A stretch of 31,503 bases of DNA from DASUBN01 sp036500225 (GTDB taxonomy: Bacteria; Pseudomonadota; Gammaproteobacteria; Natronospirales; REEB76): the NCBI GenBank assembly GCA_036500225.1, contig DASYCJ010000026.1, positions 1 through 31,503 of the forward strand, written 5' to 3'. Every line of letters begins with the position of its first letter. The first letter of the stretch is position 1. Positions 31,120 through 31,503 of this stretch are shown here, one piece after another. The notes below the pieces were generated by a model. That model worked only from the letters and a program-made list of their open reading frames with translations, ran no database searches and was not told the origin of the DNA. The position numbers and the translations under genes are program-made.

Positions 31120-31503
31120 ATGACTGGAGTCCGGGTGGTGTCCTTAGGCCTTCGTCTCATTGCGCTGTGGTGCGTGCTGTTGGCCCGCCCGAGCTGCCGG
31201 CGTAGTGATCGCAATATAGAATCAGCATCAGGATTATCCCTATCCGTCCCATTGGATGGCAGTCATCCCCGCCGTGGTATTCGTGATCTTTGGAGTGCTG
31301 CTCTGGATATTCTCCTTCGAGATCGCGCGCAAACTCTATGTGGCCGAGAAGGAAGGCGAGACATTCAGTCTCGATGCCCGCCAGGCCCTGCGCGTCGGCT
31401 GCTGTCTCCTGGGCTTGTGGCTCCTTCCTTCAGTCGTCCCCGCCGTGATGCGTATAATCGTTATCGCCTATGAATCCTCACGAGCCGGCACCGAAGTGTC
31501 GTT
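31120..31503 (+). pseudogene. frameshifted small membrane protein gene, cut by the window end
   Basis: An ATG at 31120 with a good AAGGGAGAAG site begins MTGVRVVSLGLRLIALWCVLLA, a membrane helix or signal. After about 31200 this frame becomes Arg/Ser/Pro-rich and non-protein-like. A different frame, open from 31220, then reads QHQDYPYPSHWMAVIPAVVF, VIFGVLLWIFSFEIARKLYV and, further on, LLGLWLLPSVVPAVMRIIVI, which looks like a genuine membrane protein running off the window. The frames do not join without at least one shift, and a TAG at 31217 blocks the second frame upstream. Alternatives are a separate gene starting at the ATG at 31256 (no ribosome-binding site) or a sequencing error. Confidence 0.45.

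Overview
The window looks like a chromosomal segment of a G+C-rich gammaproteobacterium close to Xanthomonadales/Nevskiales. This rests on the order rpsU-yqeY-dnaG-rpoD-tRNA-Ile on one strand, with tsaD-folB-folK, a pteridine reductase, a MidA-type methyltransferase, cca and slt nearby. The taxon is an inference from gene order and protein style, not a database match. Most of the window is chromosomal core. The accessory-looking parts are the acyltransferase next to the tRNA and the block after 27.3 kb.

Layout. (1) 0.2-1.5 kb: two tandem paralogous proteins with degenerate GGDEF-like domains. (2) 1.5-3.4 kb, minus: an AT3/SGNH acyltransferase that is more A/T-rich than its surroundings. (3) 3.46-3.77 kb, minus: tRNA-Ile2(CAU) split in its anticodon loop by a 240-nt group I intron of the Azoarcus tRNA-Ile type. 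(4) 3.9-8.5 kb, minus: the macromolecular-synthesis operon rpsU-yqeY-dnaG-rpoD, with a promoter, an internal terminator after rpsU and a final terminator. (5) 8.6-10.5 kb, plus: tsaD, folB, folK. A pteridine reductase and a MidA-type methyltransferase then diverge from each other. (6) 12.6-17.0 kb: a secreted unknown behind cca, a VOC protein and a soluble lytic transglycosylase. (7) 17.1-19.3 kb: a coupled aldehyde dehydrogenase/aldo-keto reductase pair. (8) 19.3-23.5 kb: envelope and stress genes, namely a membrane protein, a DUF2914 protein, an outer-membrane barrel-like protein, a DegQ/DegP protease and an Hsp20 chaperone. (9) 23.5-27.3 kb: a long regulatory region, then a split class II (adenosylcobalamin) ribonucleotide reductase, nrdJa and nrdJb, ending in a very strong terminator. 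(10) 27.3-31.5 kb: a membrane LytTR regulator and an exported CocE/NonD-type peptidase, bracketed by two remnants of one unidentified gene, then a frameshifted membrane gene at the window edge.

How the genes work together. The core blocks supply translation (S21, tRNA-Ile2, t6A modification by TsaD, CCA addition), replication priming and dNTP supply (DnaG, NrdJab), housekeeping transcription (RpoD) and folate synthesis (FolB, FolK, pteridine reductase). The envelope block handles periplasmic quality control and cell-wall turnover.

The strongest unusual signals are the group I intron in tRNA-Ile2, the layered control region upstream of nrdJa (NrdR-like boxes, a DnaA box, hairpins ending in a terminator inside the leader), the structured 174-bp spacer between nrdJa and nrdJb, and the repeated gene remnants flanking the LytTR-peptidase pair. 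I found no CRISPR array, intact insertion sequence or prophage.
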